From contig QGUP01000094.1 of assembly GCA_003242505.1 (NCBI GenBank), positions 1 to 7,356 on the forward strand: a stretch of 7,356 bases of DNA, in the 5' to 3' direction. The position numbers were made by a program, and so were the translations under genes. Shown one piece after another: positions 1 through 6,627 of the stretch. The DNA is from Bacillota bacterium (GTDB lineage: Bacteria > Bacillota > Sulfobacillia > Symbiobacteriales > ZC4RG38). The first letter of the stretch is position 1. Each line of letters starts with the position of its first letter. The notes beneath the pieces were generated by a model. It was not told the DNA's origin and ran no database searches. It was given only the letters and a program-made list of their open reading frames with translations.

Positions 1-1
1 G

Positions 2-259
2 GACCGGATTACCCCGGCCGGCCGGGAAAAGCTCCGTGCCTTCGGCCTGGCGCCGCCGCCGGGGCCCGAGGAGGGGGTGGGGGGCGTGCCGGCGGACCGG
101 GCGGGAGGCGTGCAGGCGGGCGAAGGGACCCTACCGCCCTGCCCCTACTGCGGCTCCGCCCGCACCCGCCTGGAGAACCTCTTCGGACCCACCCCCTGCC
201 GGAGCATCTACTATTGCGACGACTGCCGGAACCCCTTTGAGGGGATGAAGCGGGTCTGA
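2..259 (+). CDS. paaD: Phenylacetyl-CoA epoxidase subunit PaaD (PaaJ), C-terminal part
   Basis: The 5' end lies outside the window; 85 C-terminal residues are visible, read in frame from base 2 to a TGA at 257-259. PaaD belongs to the paaABCDE ring-1,2-epoxidase group of phenylacetate catabolism and is related to Fe-S assembly (DUF59) proteins. The visible part begins with DRITPAGREKLRAFGLAPP, which matches the family's conserved 'I(S/T)xxGRxKLxxxGIAPP' block. A glycine- and proline-rich linker follows. The cysteine-rich tail has CPYC at visible residues 47-50, then cysteines at 66, 72 and 75, the zinc-ribbon-like end typical of PaaD (compare CPRCGS...CKALYRCRDC in E. coli, from memory). The end ...NPFEGMKRV also fits the family, so the gene looks intact up to its stop. 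The next recognisable gene downstream is a broken paaK, as expected for a paa cluster. The assignment is from motif recognition. Confidence 0.9.
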   Translation, partial: DRITPAGREKLRAFGLAPPPGPEEGVGGVPADRAGGVQAGEGTLPPCPYCGSARTRLENLFGPTPCRSIYYCDDCRNPFEGMKRV

Positions 260-292
260 ACCAGCGCCATACCGCTCGCCGATGCGGGAAAA

Positions 293-325
293 GCCGCCCG
301 CGGCCTGCCAGGGGCCGCGGGCGGC
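293..325. repeat. Perfect 13-bp GC-only inverted repeat (hairpin)
   Basis: The arms 293-305 (gccgcccgcggcc) and 313-325 (ggccgcgggcggc) are exact reverse complements around a 7-nt loop. On the plus strand no T-run follows, so it is a poor rho-independent terminator for paaD. On the minus strand the stem is followed by CTTTTCCCG, a weak terminator-like tail, but no minus-strand gene lies there. A smaller hairpin (gctgcc 329-334 / ggcagc 338-343) follows at once. Both sit exactly where the N-terminal half of paaK is missing. Confidence 0.65.
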
Positions 326-345
326 TCTGCTGCCTCGGGCAGCTC

Positions 346-890
346 CCCGGGGAGGCCATGCGCCGGGAGGTCGAGGAGCGGATGGGGCTGAAGGCCGTGG
401 ACATCTACGGCCTGAGCGAGGTGGTTGGCCCCGGGGTGGCCTGCGAGTGCGACGAGGCCCAGGACGGGCTGCACATCAACGAGGACCACTTCCTGCCGGA
501 GGTGGTCGACCCGGAAACCGGCGAGCCCCTGCCCCCGGGTACTTACGGCGAGCTGGTCTTCATCACCCTCACCAAGGAGGCCTTCCCGTCATCCGCTACC
601 GGACCGGCGACATCGCCGCGCTGTATCCCGAGCCCTGCCGGTGCGGCCGCACCCTGGTGCGGATGAGCCGGGTGAAGGGGCGGGCGGACGACATGCTGAT
701 TGTCCGGGGGGTGAACGTCTTCCCCTCCGAGGTGGAGTTCCAGCTCCTGCAGGTGGCGGAGCTCGCCCCCCACTACCAGATCGTGGTCGACCGGGCGGGA
801 GCCCAGGACCGGCTCACGGTGCAGGTGGAGCCCACCGAGGCGATCGTCCGGGCCTGGGGCGGCTTCGACCCCGAGGGAGAGCCCGTCCGG
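346..890 (+). pseudogene. paaK: Phenylacetate-CoA ligase (PaaK) internal remnant, frameshifted
   Basis: PaaK makes phenylacetyl-CoA from phenylacetate, ATP and CoA, the first step of the pathway. From about 346-358 frame 1 reads the family's mid-protein block (EAMRREVEER, then VDIYGLSE, HINEDHFLPE, GELVFITLTKEA). At 586-588 one base is missing: TTC-CC-GTC-ATC. Homology then resumes in frame 3 with VIRYRTGDIA, CRCGRTLVRM, GRADDMLIVRGVNVFPSEVE and APHYQIVVDR, fading by about 890. Full-length PaaK is about 430 residues. The first 230 or so, including the adenylate-forming P-loop motif, are absent, and so is the C-terminal lobe with the PRSEGKA-type catalytic lysine. The ATG at 358 preceded by GGGGAGG resembles a start but lies inside conserved coding sequence. 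As read, no working ligase can be made. Real gene decay and assembly loss are both possible; the identity of the remnant is clear, its outer limits are approximate. Confidence 0.88.
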
Positions 891-891
891 G

Positions 892-1191
892 GGCTTCTTC
901 CTCGGCGCGGCACACGGCGCCGCCATCTTCGCGCTGGCCGATGCCGCCCACGCCGCGGCCTCCAACAGCCACGGCACCCGGGCGGTGGCTCTGCACGTCG
1001 GGATCGAGTACGTGGCCCCGGTCCGGGCGGGCATCGTGCTGGTGGCCGAGGCCCGGGAGCTGCACCGGGGCCGGCGCACCGCCCTCTACGGGATCGAGGT
1101 GCGGGAGGAGGGGAGCGGCCGGCTGGTGGCCGCCTGCCACGGCCGGGTCTACCGCACCGACGACCCGGTGGCGGCCGACGGACCCGCCTGA
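892..1191 (+). pseudogene. paaI: PaaI-type hotdog thioesterase remnant, N-terminus missing
   Basis: Frame 1 from 892 to the TGA at 1189-1191 reads a PaaI-like acyl-CoA thioesterase, an enzyme that hydrolyses stalled ring-hydroxylated phenylacetyl-CoA intermediates. The hotdog core is visible: AHGAAIFALADAA (the family's HGG-x-IF-x-LAD helix, second Gly replaced by Ala), SNSHGTRAVAL, IEYVAPVRAG, LVAEARELHRGRRTALYGIEV and the end strand HGRVYRTDD. About 40-50 residues of N-terminus are gone, and the core abuts the paaK remnant in a different frame. No ATG, GTG or TTG lies in frame between 892 and 984; the first is the GTG at 985, which would drop the LAD helix carrying the catalytic acidic residue. 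A functional product is therefore unlikely. Its 3' end overlaps the convergent GH15 gene by 43 bases. Confidence 0.82.
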
Positions 1192-2285
1192 CCCCCCAGC
1201 TCCTCCAGGAGCACCAGGTACATCGCGTGGGACCAGAGGAGGGGGTTGGCCACCGGCCCCCAGCGCTCCACCCAGGGCTGGACCATGGTGGGGTCGTTCA
1301 CCCGCTCGCAGACCTGTTCGGGCATGTTCCCCTCCGGGTCGGCCTGGTCCTCCACCCACCGGAGGAGGTCCCAGGCCCGGTCCCGGCGCCCCACCCGGAC
1401 GTAGTACCAGCCGAGCCACGCGGTGAGGAGGAGCCACTCCCCGCCGCCGTAGTAGGTGTCCTCCGGGTACCGGTGGACGCCGCCGGTGACGCACCGCCGC
1501 TCCAGCTCCGCCACCGTCGCCTGCATCACCGGGTCGTCGGGGGCCAGGAGCCCGAAGGGCACCGCGACCCACAGGAGGTTGGCGTCCACCGACCGGCCGT
1601 CGGCGAACTTGGTCAGCCGGCCCCTGTGGACAAAGTGGGTGAGGACGTACTGCCGGATCGCCTTGCAGAGGGCCTCGAGGTCCAGGTCCGGCCGGTAGGC
1701 GGCGATGGCCCTCAGACCCCCGTAGAGGCAGGCGAGGGTGGAGGGGTGGACCTGGTCCCCGTGCTCCTCCCAGCAGTCGTAGTTGGGCCGGTCCCAGCAG
1801 AGGCTGAGGTACCGGACCACCAGGTCGACGGTGGGCCGGAACTCCTCCAGCAGCCTGGTCTCCCCGGTGAGCCGCACGTGCTCGCACAGGGCCCAGAGCC
1901 AGGTGCCGTAGCCGTCGAGCTGGAAGTGGCTCCAGTCCTCGGTCCCCTCCCGGCCGTCCAGGGTGTACCGGGTGTGGAGCCACTCGGAGAGCTCGATGGG
2001 CTCTCCGGCCCGGGCTTTGGCCTCAAGCCGGTCCACCTTGTGGGCCACCGACCGCAGGGTCCGGTCGACCCACCGGTGAAAGGCCCGGGCGCTGTCGTGC
2101 TCTCCCACCCGGTCCATGGCGTAGGCGATGAAGGACCCGTCCCGGAGCCAGCAGTAGTGGTAGGTGCGGAAGTTCGGCGACGCGATGTAGGCGCCGGTGT
2201 CGGCCTGTCCGGCCCGGATGATCTCGATGCTCCGGGCCCGGAGCGCGGCCCGGCGCGCCAGGGGATCCAGTGCCCGCAGGTCCAT
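1149..2285 (-). CDS. GH15-family glycoside hydrolase (glucoamylase-like), single domain
   Basis: This 378-residue protein matches the (alpha/alpha)6-barrel catalytic domain of family GH15, inverting enzymes that remove glucose from alpha-glucans, alpha-1,6 oligosaccharides or trehalose. Visible family blocks are YHYCWLRDGSFIAYAMDR (42-59), HFQLDGYGTWLWAL (120-133), NYDCWEEHGD (168-177), DTYYGGGEWLLLTAWLGWYY (276-295), GNMPEQV (319-325) and ANPLLWSHAMYL (346-357). By family analogy the glutamates of CWEE (173/174) are the likely general acid and E323 of the PEQ motif the likely general base. There is no signal peptide, so a cytoplasmic role on imported or stored glucan oligomers is likely. The usual N-terminal beta-sandwich of bacterial glucoamylases is absent, as in single-domain enzymes such as isomaltose glucohydrolase; the exact substrate cannot be told. 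The ATG start has GAGGAG 10 bases upstream. The last dozen residues lie past the conserved domain, antisense to the paaI remnant. Confidence 0.88.
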   Translation of the reverse strand: MDLRALDPLARRAALRARSIEIIRAGQADTGAYIASPNFRTYHYCWLRDGSFIAYAMDRVGEHDSARAFHRWVDRTLRSVAHKVDRLEAKARAGEPIELSEWLHTRYTLDGREGTEDWSHFQLDGYGTWLWALCEHVRLTGETRLLEEFRPTVDLVVRYLSLCWDRPNYDCWEEHGDQVHPSTLACLYGGLRAIAAYRPDLDLEALCKAIRQYVLTHFVHRGRLTKFADGRSVDANLLWVAVPFGLLAPDDPVMQATVAELERRCVTGGVHRYPEDTYYGGGEWLLLTAWLGWYYVRVGRRDRAWDLLRWVEDQADPEGNMPEQVCERVNDPTMVQPWVERWGPVANPLLWSHAMYLVLLEELGGQAGPSAATGSSVR

Positions 2286-2423
2286 GGCGACGGGGCTCCT
2301 CTCGTGAGGTGGTTCTCATCAAAGTTCCCCGCTCCGGTGGCCGGTTCCTTCGGGAACGGGAATTCTTCGGCAGTGACGGGCCAGGGCAAAGCAACGGCAA
2401 GCAGAGCTGCTTCAGGAAAGAAC

Positions 2424-2456
2424 AAAAAAGAACGGGCTGGCCAGGATCGCCAGCCC
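2424..2456 (-). terminator. Rho-independent terminator after the iron-transport operon
   Basis: Read on the minus strand, an 8-bp perfect stem (gggctggc / gccagccc, plus-strand arms 2449-2456 and 2434-2441, 7-nt loop) is followed after a few bases by a run of six T (plus-strand A-run 2424-2429) and a T-rich tail. It lies about 10 bases past the TGA of the ATPase gene and separates the iron operon from the downstream GH15 gene, which therefore probably has its own promoter. Confidence 0.85.
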
Positions 2457-2466
2457 TCCACGGCCC

Positions 2467-3642
2467 TCACAGGGAGTGGGCCAGTTCGCTTTCCTCAGGC
2501 ACCGCCGCCTCGGGCACCCGGTAGCCCTCGTGCCCGGCGATGGCGGCGCAGGCCGCCTCTCCCTCGATGATGGAGACAGAGTCAGGCCGGAGGCTGAACC
2601 GGACCGTCTGCCCCTCCCGCAGCCCGCTGGCCACCGGGGACGGTGGGGTATGGATCAGAAGCGGCACGCCGGGGAAGGGCTCGAGGGACTCCACCAGCAC
2701 CTCGAGGACGTTGCCACCGTAGACAATCCGGGTGACCCGGCCCAGGAGCCGCCCCTGGGGATCGAGGTCCAGGCTGTCCGGGCGAATGGAGACCACGCAC
2801 TGGGTGCCGGGCCGGGCCCCCCGCAGGTCGGCGCAGGGAACCGGGCCGAGGGGCGTCTCCACCACGTAAGGCCGCCGTTCGCTCAGCCGCCCCGGCAGGA
2901 GGTTGGTCTGACCCACGAACCGGGCGACGAAGGTCGTCCGGGGCGAGGCGTAGACCTCCTGGGGCGTGCCCAGTTGCTCCACCGCCCCCCGGTTCATCAC
3001 CGCGATCCGGTCGGAGATGGCCAGGGCGTCCTTCTGGTCGTGGGTCACCAGGACGGCGGTGGTGCCGTACTCCTTCAGGATGCGGCGCACCTCTTCCCGC
3101 ATCTGCACCCGCAGGGCGGCGTCGAGGTTGGAGAAGGGCTCGTCGAGGAGCACCACCGCCGGCCGGGGCGCCAGGGCCCGGGCCAGGGCCACCCGCTGCT
3201 GCTGCCCCCCCGACAGTTCGTGGGGATACCGCCGGGCCAGGCCCCGCAGTCCCACGAGGCTGAGGAGTTCGCTCACCCGCCGCTCCCGTTCGCCCCGGGA
3301 GAGGCCCCGGAGCCCGAAGGCCACGTTCTCCGCCACCGTGAGGTGGGGAAAGAGGGCGTAGTCCTGGAAGACCATCCCCACGCCCCGGCGCTCGGGCGGC
3401 ACCCAGACGCCGGGGCCGCAGACCAGCCGGCCCTGGACGTAGATGGCGCCGGCATCCGGGTGCTCAAGCCCGGCCAAAAGCCGCAGGGTGGTGGTCTTGC
3501 CGCAGCCGCTGGGGCCCAGCAGCGTCAGGATCTCGCCGGCCCGGACCTCCAGGTGGAGGTTCCGGACGGCCGGTAGCGGACTGCCCGGGTACCGCTTGGT
3601 GAGGCCCTCAGCAACCAGGGGCGGGCGGAAGTTCACCGTCAT
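2467..3642 (-). CDS. fbpC: Iron(III) ABC transporter ATP-binding protein (FbpC-type)
   Basis: This 391-residue ATPase of the CUT1/FbpC/PotA class would drive ferric iron import with the permease encoded just upstream. All nucleotide-binding motifs are present: Walker A GPSGCGKT (43-50), Q-loop Q93 in VFQDYALFPH, signature LSGGQQQR (143-150), Walker B VVLLDEP (163-169), D-loop SNLD (171-174) and switch histidine H201. Residues from about 245 to 358 form a TOBE-type C-terminal regulatory domain starting at FVGQTNLLPG. A tail of about 30 residues, rich in Ala and Glu, follows. The frame is open far upstream, but the ATG at 3642 fits the family's N-terminus and has GAGGG-type ribosome sites just upstream. 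It lies 98 bases from the permease stop, unusually far for this operon type, and a Fur-like box sits in that gap. The iron assignment rests on gene order and the Fur boxes; the ATPase alone could serve other substrates. Confidence 0.93.
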   Translation of the reverse strand: MTVNFRPPLVAEGLTKRYPGSPLPAVRNLHLEVRAGEILTLLGPSGCGKTTTLRLLAGLEHPDAGAIYVQGRLVCGPGVWVPPERRGVGMVFQDYALFPHLTVAENVAFGLRGLSRGERERRVSELLSLVGLRGLARRYPHELSGGQQQRVALARALAPRPAVVLLDEPFSNLDAALRVQMREEVRRILKEYGTTAVLVTHDQKDALAISDRIAVMNRGAVEQLGTPQEVYASPRTTFVARFVGQTNLLPGRLSERRPYVVETPLGPVPCADLRGARPGTQCVVSIRPDSLDLDPQGRLLGRVTRIVYGGNVLEVLVESLEPFPGVPLLIHTPPSPVASGLREGQTVRFSLRPDSVSIIEGEAACAAIAGHEGYRVPEAAVPEESELAHSL

Positions 3643-3663
3643 CTCCCTCAGCCCTCTGCCGGA

Positions 3664-3697
3664 GTCTTGGCCCTGTATCCGGGTCTCGGCCCTGTAT
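3664..3697. repeat. Two 15-bp direct repeats in the fbpC leader
   Basis: gtctTggccctgtat at 3664-3678 and gtctCggccctgtat at 3683-3697 differ at one base and are spaced 19 bp apart. They lie between the Fur-like box and the fbpC start. Two copies about two helical turns apart could be an operator for a second regulator, or a chance duplication; the sequence does not decide. Confidence 0.5.
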
Positions 3698-3703
3698 GGC
3701 ACA

Positions 3704-3718
3704 TGAAATTGATTATCA
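3704..3718. promoter_or_regulatory. Internal Fur-like box between permease and ATPase genes
   Basis: TGAAATTGATTATCA is a 7-1-7 dyad. The right half ATTATCA is the consensus Fur half site, and the left half TGAAATT differs from TGATAAT at two positions. Against the classic 19-bp Fur box (window 3699-3717) I count 13 matches. It is a short AT-rich island in very GC-rich DNA. On the minus strand it contains GATAAT, which could act as a -10 element, though I see no convincing -35. This suggests a second, iron-controlled entry point for fbpC. Confidence 0.62.
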
Positions 3719-3740
3719 GTCTCATGACGCCACGAGAATT

Positions 3741-5402
3741 CTAGCCTGTTGCGCCCGGCCGTGTCAATTCCGGCTCCGTCCCTTCCGGCCGCCGCCATTT
3801 TGCCGCTGACCGCCCTGTCCGGACCGGGGTGGGCTCCCGCTCCAGGACCAGGGCCAGGCTCAGGCCCGATGCCAGGATCAGCACCAGCATGGGCGCCGCC
3901 GCGCGGGCAAAGAAGGCTTCTGCCGTGGCGGACCAGACCTGGGTGGCCAGGGTCTTGAACCCGATGGGGCTGAGGAGCAGGGTGGCCGGCAGTTCCTTCA
4001 TGGCCGTCAGGAACACCAGGGCAAAGCCCGCAAAGAGGCCCGGGAGGACCAGGGGGCCGGTCACTTCCCGGATGACCTCCAGGGGCCGGCGGCCCAGGGT
4101 GCGGGCGGCCTCCTCCAGGTGCGGGTTCACCTGCCGGAGGGAGGCCTGCACCGCCCCCACCGCCTGGGGCAGGAAAAGGACCACGTACGCCAGCACCAGC
4201 AGGGCGGTGGTCTGGTAGAGCGGGGTGGCATACCGGATGCCGAAGAAGACCAGGGAGAGGGCCACCACGATGCCGGGGAGGGCGTGGCCGAGGTAGACCG
4301 CCCGCTCGAGGAGCCGGGCGAAGCGGCCCTGGTACCGCACCGACAGGATGGCGATGGGCAGGGCGGCCGCCACCGAGACCCCGGCGGCTGCCGCCGAGAC
4401 GGTGACGGAGTTCACGAGGGGCCGCCAGACGAACTGCAGGGGCTCCCCGGCGGCCAGGCCCCGGATCAGCCAGTGGACCACCACGGCCACCGGCACCACC
4501 AGGGCCAGGCAGACGATGAGGCTGCAGAACGCCAACGCTGCCCACCGCCAGCGGCCCAGGCGGACAATGGTCACCGGCCTCCCTACCCCGGTGCCGACCC
4601 GGGCGTAGCGGGCCTGGCCCCGCAGGTAGCTCTCCCCGGCCAGGAGCAGGGTGGTGATGGCTACCAGCACCAGGGAGAGGGAGGCGGCCAGCGCCCGGTC
4701 CAGGCTGGCCTGGTACTGGACGTAGATGGCCCGGGTGAAGGTCTCGTACTGCAGCATGGTGACCGCGCCGAAGTCGCTCAGGGTGTACATGGCCACCAGG
4801 AGCCCGCCGGCCAGGATGGCGGGCCGGAGGAGGGGCAGGGTGACCCGGAAGAAGGTGGCCACCGGCCCCCACCCCAGGCTCCGGGCGGCGGCCTCCAGGT
4901 CCGGGTCCATCCGGAGCAGCATGCCCCGGGCGCTGAGGAGCACGTAGGGGTAGGTGAAGAGGGTGAGGGTGAGCCAGGCCCCGAAAAAGCCGTAGATCTC
5001 CGGGAGCCGCTCCACGCCCAGGAGAGGCTGCAGCCACCGCTGGAGGATCCCCCGGGGGCCAAAGGCGGAGACGATGGCAAAGCTCCCCACGTAACTCGGG
5101 ATCACCAGCGGCATCATGGTGAGGACCGTCCAGATCCGCCGGAAGGGCAGGTCGCTGCGGGTGGTGAGCCAGGCCAGGGGCACGCCGATGGCCACCGCCG
5201 CCGCGGTGACCGCGGCGGCCAGCAGGAGGCTGTTGGCCACCACGGTGGCGGTGCGGGGGCGGAGGAGGAGGTGCCAGGCCTGAGGCCCCGCCTCCAGGGT
5301 CCGGACCACGAGGTAGGCCAGAGGCAGCACCGTCGCCCCCGCCACCAGGGTGGCGGGGGCGACGAGCCAGAAGGGGGGGCGGGGTGTGGCTCCGCGGCTC
5401 AC
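3741..5402 (-). CDS. fbpB: Iron(III) ABC transporter permease, fused two-domain (FbpB-type)
   Basis: This 553-residue integral membrane protein has two BPD-transport permease units in one chain, as in FbpB/SfuB. Hydrophobic segments lie near 12-34, 54-80, 92-112, 137-157, 187-207 and 237-256 in the first half, and near 287-312, 333-353, 370-390, 397-417, 450-468 and 499-519 in the second. Each half has an EAA coupling loop for the ATPase: DLEAAARSLGWGPVATFFRV (168-187) and LEEAARTLGRRPLEVIREVT (429-448). The start is taken as the GTG at 5402, three bases after the fbpA stop. No strong ribosome site precedes it, so translation is probably coupled to fbpA. A charged tail of about 33 residues follows the last membrane segment. 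By family knowledge it takes Fe3+ from FbpA. Membrane spans were judged by eye. Confidence 0.93.
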   Translation of the reverse strand: MSRGATPRPPFWLVAPATLVAGATVLPLAYLVVRTLEAGPQAWHLLLRPRTATVVANSLLLAAAVTAAAVAIGVPLAWLTTRSDLPFRRIWTVLTMMPLVIPSYVGSFAIVSAFGPRGILQRWLQPLLGVERLPEIYGFFGAWLTLTLFTYPYVLLSARGMLLRMDPDLEAAARSLGWGPVATFFRVTLPLLRPAILAGGLLVAMYTLSDFGAVTMLQYETFTRAIYVQYQASLDRALAASLSLVLVAITTLLLAGESYLRGQARYARVGTGVGRPVTIVRLGRWRWAALAFCSLIVCLALVVPVAVVVHWLIRGLAAGEPLQFVWRPLVNSVTVSAAAAGVSVAAALPIAILSVRYQGRFARLLERAVYLGHALPGIVVALSLVFFGIRYATPLYQTTALLVLAYVVLFLPQAVGAVQASLRQVNPHLEEAARTLGRRPLEVIREVTGPLVLPGLFAGFALVFLTAMKELPATLLLSPIGFKTLATQVWSATAEAFFARAAAPMLVLILASGLSLALVLEREPTPVRTGRSAAKWRRPEGTEPELTRPGATG

Positions 5403-5405
5403 CGC

Positions 5406-6518
5406 TTACAACGCTCCCACTTCGCGCAGCAGGTTGAGGGTCTCCTCCAGGGAGTCGAGGTCGCTCAGGTCCAGATCCGGGGTCTTGAGCTCCTCGAGGG
5501 GCGGCAGGTCGAAGGGAGGCTCGACCCCGGGAATCAGCGGGTACTCGCCGTTCTCCTGCACCACCATCCGCTGGGCTTCCTCGCTGAGCAGCCACTCCAC
5601 CAGCTTGAGGGCGGCCTCCTGGTGCCTGGTGGTCTTCAGGACGCCGACCCCGGCCACGTTGACCATGGCCCCCGCGTCGCCGCCGGTCATGAAGTGGATC
5701 CGGGCCTTGAAGCTCTCACCGTGCTCCTTGAGGAACCGGTAGAGGTAGTAGTGGTTGATGAAGGCCACGTCCACCTCGCCGTCGGCCACGGCCTGCAGGG
5801 CGGCGGTATTGTTCTGGTAAGCCCTGGGCTCGTTCTTCAGAATGCCCTGCAGCCACTCCCTGGCCTTGTCGTCGCCCTCCAGCACCCGGAGCGCGGTCAC
5901 AAAGGCCTGGAAGGAGGCGTTGGTGGGCACCCAGCCGATGCGGCCCTTCCACTTGGGGTCGGTAAAGCCCCAGATGGTCTCCGGCAGCTCGGCGGGGTCC
6001 ACCCGGTCCACGTTGTACGCCACCACCCGGGCCCGGCCGGAGGTGCCGACCCAGTACCCTTCCGGGGAGCGGAACCGGGGACCCACCTTGTTCAGAATGT
6101 CGTCCGGCAGCCGGGCAAACCGGCCCGCCTTGGCAAGGGCACCCAGAGCGCCGGCGTCCTGGGCGAAGAAGACGTCCGCCGGGGTGCGATCGCCCTCCTC
6201 CAGGATGGTGGCGGCCAGGGCGGCGGTGTCGCCGTACTTGACCTGCACCTCGATGCCCGTGGCCTCGGTGAACCGCTGGAGCACCGGACCGATGAGTTCC
6301 TCGCTGCGGCCCGAGTAGATGACGATGGGGCCCGTGGTCCCTGGCTGGGTCTGAGAGGCCGGGTTTTCGCCGGTCTGGGCCGGGGCCTGCTGGGCACCGG
6401 GTTCACCGGACCCCCCGGACGGGTTCCGGCCTCCGCAGCCGGCCAGGGCCAGGGAGGCCATCAGGGTAGCAAGGAGCACGCCGGCGGCCCGCCGGCCAAG
6501 AGAAGCGCCAAGGGTCAT
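5406..6518 (-). CDS. fbpA: Iron(III)-binding lipoprotein of ABC importer (FbpA-type)
   Basis: This 370-residue precursor is the substrate-binding protein of the importer. The N-terminus has two arginines (9-10), a hydrophobic stretch, and a lipobox ending LAGC with lipidated Cys28, so it would be tethered outside the membrane. A Gly/Pro/Gln/Thr-rich linker covers 29-62. The mature domain starts at IVIYSGRSEEL (65-75), the hallmark first strand of FbpA/FutA proteins. NHYYLYR (255-261) holds the adjacent tyrosines Y257-Y258 that bind ferric iron in FbpA homologues. NVAGVGVLK (287-295), WLLSEEAQ and EYPLIPGV (325-332) are further family blocks. The ATG at 6518 is chosen because AGGAGG (6528-6533) lies 9 bases upstream and the signal peptide starts there, although the frame is open farther upstream. 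It is first in the operon, behind a sigma-A-like promoter and a Fur box, which supports iron as the substrate. Confidence 0.94.
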   Translation of the reverse strand: MTLGASLGRRAAGVLLATLMASLALAGCGGRNPSGGSGEPGAQQAPAQTGENPASQTQPGTTGPIVIYSGRSEELIGPVLQRFTEATGIEVQVKYGDTAALAATILEEGDRTPADVFFAQDAGALGALAKAGRFARLPDDILNKVGPRFRSPEGYWVGTSGRARVVAYNVDRVDPAELPETIWGFTDPKWKGRIGWVPTNASFQAFVTALRVLEGDDKAREWLQGILKNEPRAYQNNTAALQAVADGEVDVAFINHYYLYRFLKEHGESFKARIHFMTGGDAGAMVNVAGVGVLKTTRHQEAALKLVEWLLSEEAQRMVVQENGEYPLIPGVEPPFDLPPLEELKTPDLDLSDLDSLEETLNLLREVGAL

Positions 6519-6527
6519 ACGGGAGAA

Positions 6528-6533
6528 CCTCCT
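6528..6533 (-). promoter_or_regulatory. Ribosome binding site of fbpA
   Basis: Read on the minus strand, AGGAGG lies 9 bases before the ATG at 6518. It fixes the start of the lipoprotein against the longer open frame that continues upstream to 6749. Confidence 0.85.
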
Positions 6534-6603
6534 CAGTTCTTCGTGGTGGGCAGACGTAGAGGGTGGGGAGTCGTCAGGGGCGGAATCTCCTGCGAGTTGA
6601 TAC

Positions 6604-6618
6604 TGAGAATCATTATCA
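6604..6618. promoter_or_regulatory. Fur box at the fbpA promoter
   Basis: TGAGAATCATTATCA is a 7-1-7 Fur site with one mismatch in the left half (G for T) and a perfect right half. The 19-bp window 6599-6617 matches the classic Fur box at 17 of 19 positions. It begins 9 bases downstream of the -10 hexamer, so it would cover the early transcribed region. Iron-loaded Fur would therefore repress the importer. No fur gene is in the window. Confidence 0.88.
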
Positions 6619-6627
6619 CCCACGGAG

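Noticed and set aside
358..666. A short intact gene starting at the ATG at 358 behind GGGGAGG
   Set aside because: The ATG is a conserved internal methionine of PaaK, and the open frame ends in nonsense sequence after the frameshift.
2344..2357. Small palindrome gttcc-ttcg-ggaac ahead of the GH15 gene
   Set aside because: A 5-bp stem is too short to call an operator or riboswitch in GC-rich DNA.
2362..2390. A possible GH15 promoter (TTTGCC, 17 bases, AAGAAT on the minus strand)
   Set aside because: The -35 matches the consensus at only three positions. A promoter is expected in 2286-2423 because a terminator lies upstream, but I cannot place it with confidence.
1712..2470. A minus-strand 252-codon frame with a hydrophobic N-terminus that could pass as a secreted protein
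   Set aside because: It overlaps the GH15 gene in another frame, begins in the terminator region, and has Ser/Thr/Gly/Pro-biased content with no family match that I recognise.
282..2570. A 762-codon plus-strand open frame spanning the paa remnants, GH15 and the operon end
   Set aside because: Apart from about 588-890, which is the frame-shifted paaK remnant, it is antisense to well-supported genes and low in complexity (Arg, Gly, Pro). High GC removes stop codons.
2467..5595. A single 1042-residue minus-strand protein ending in the ATPase
   Set aside because: Only the part from 3642 down is ABC ATPase; the rest is an out-of-frame reading of the permease and fbpA genes, and the Fur-box gap lies inside it.
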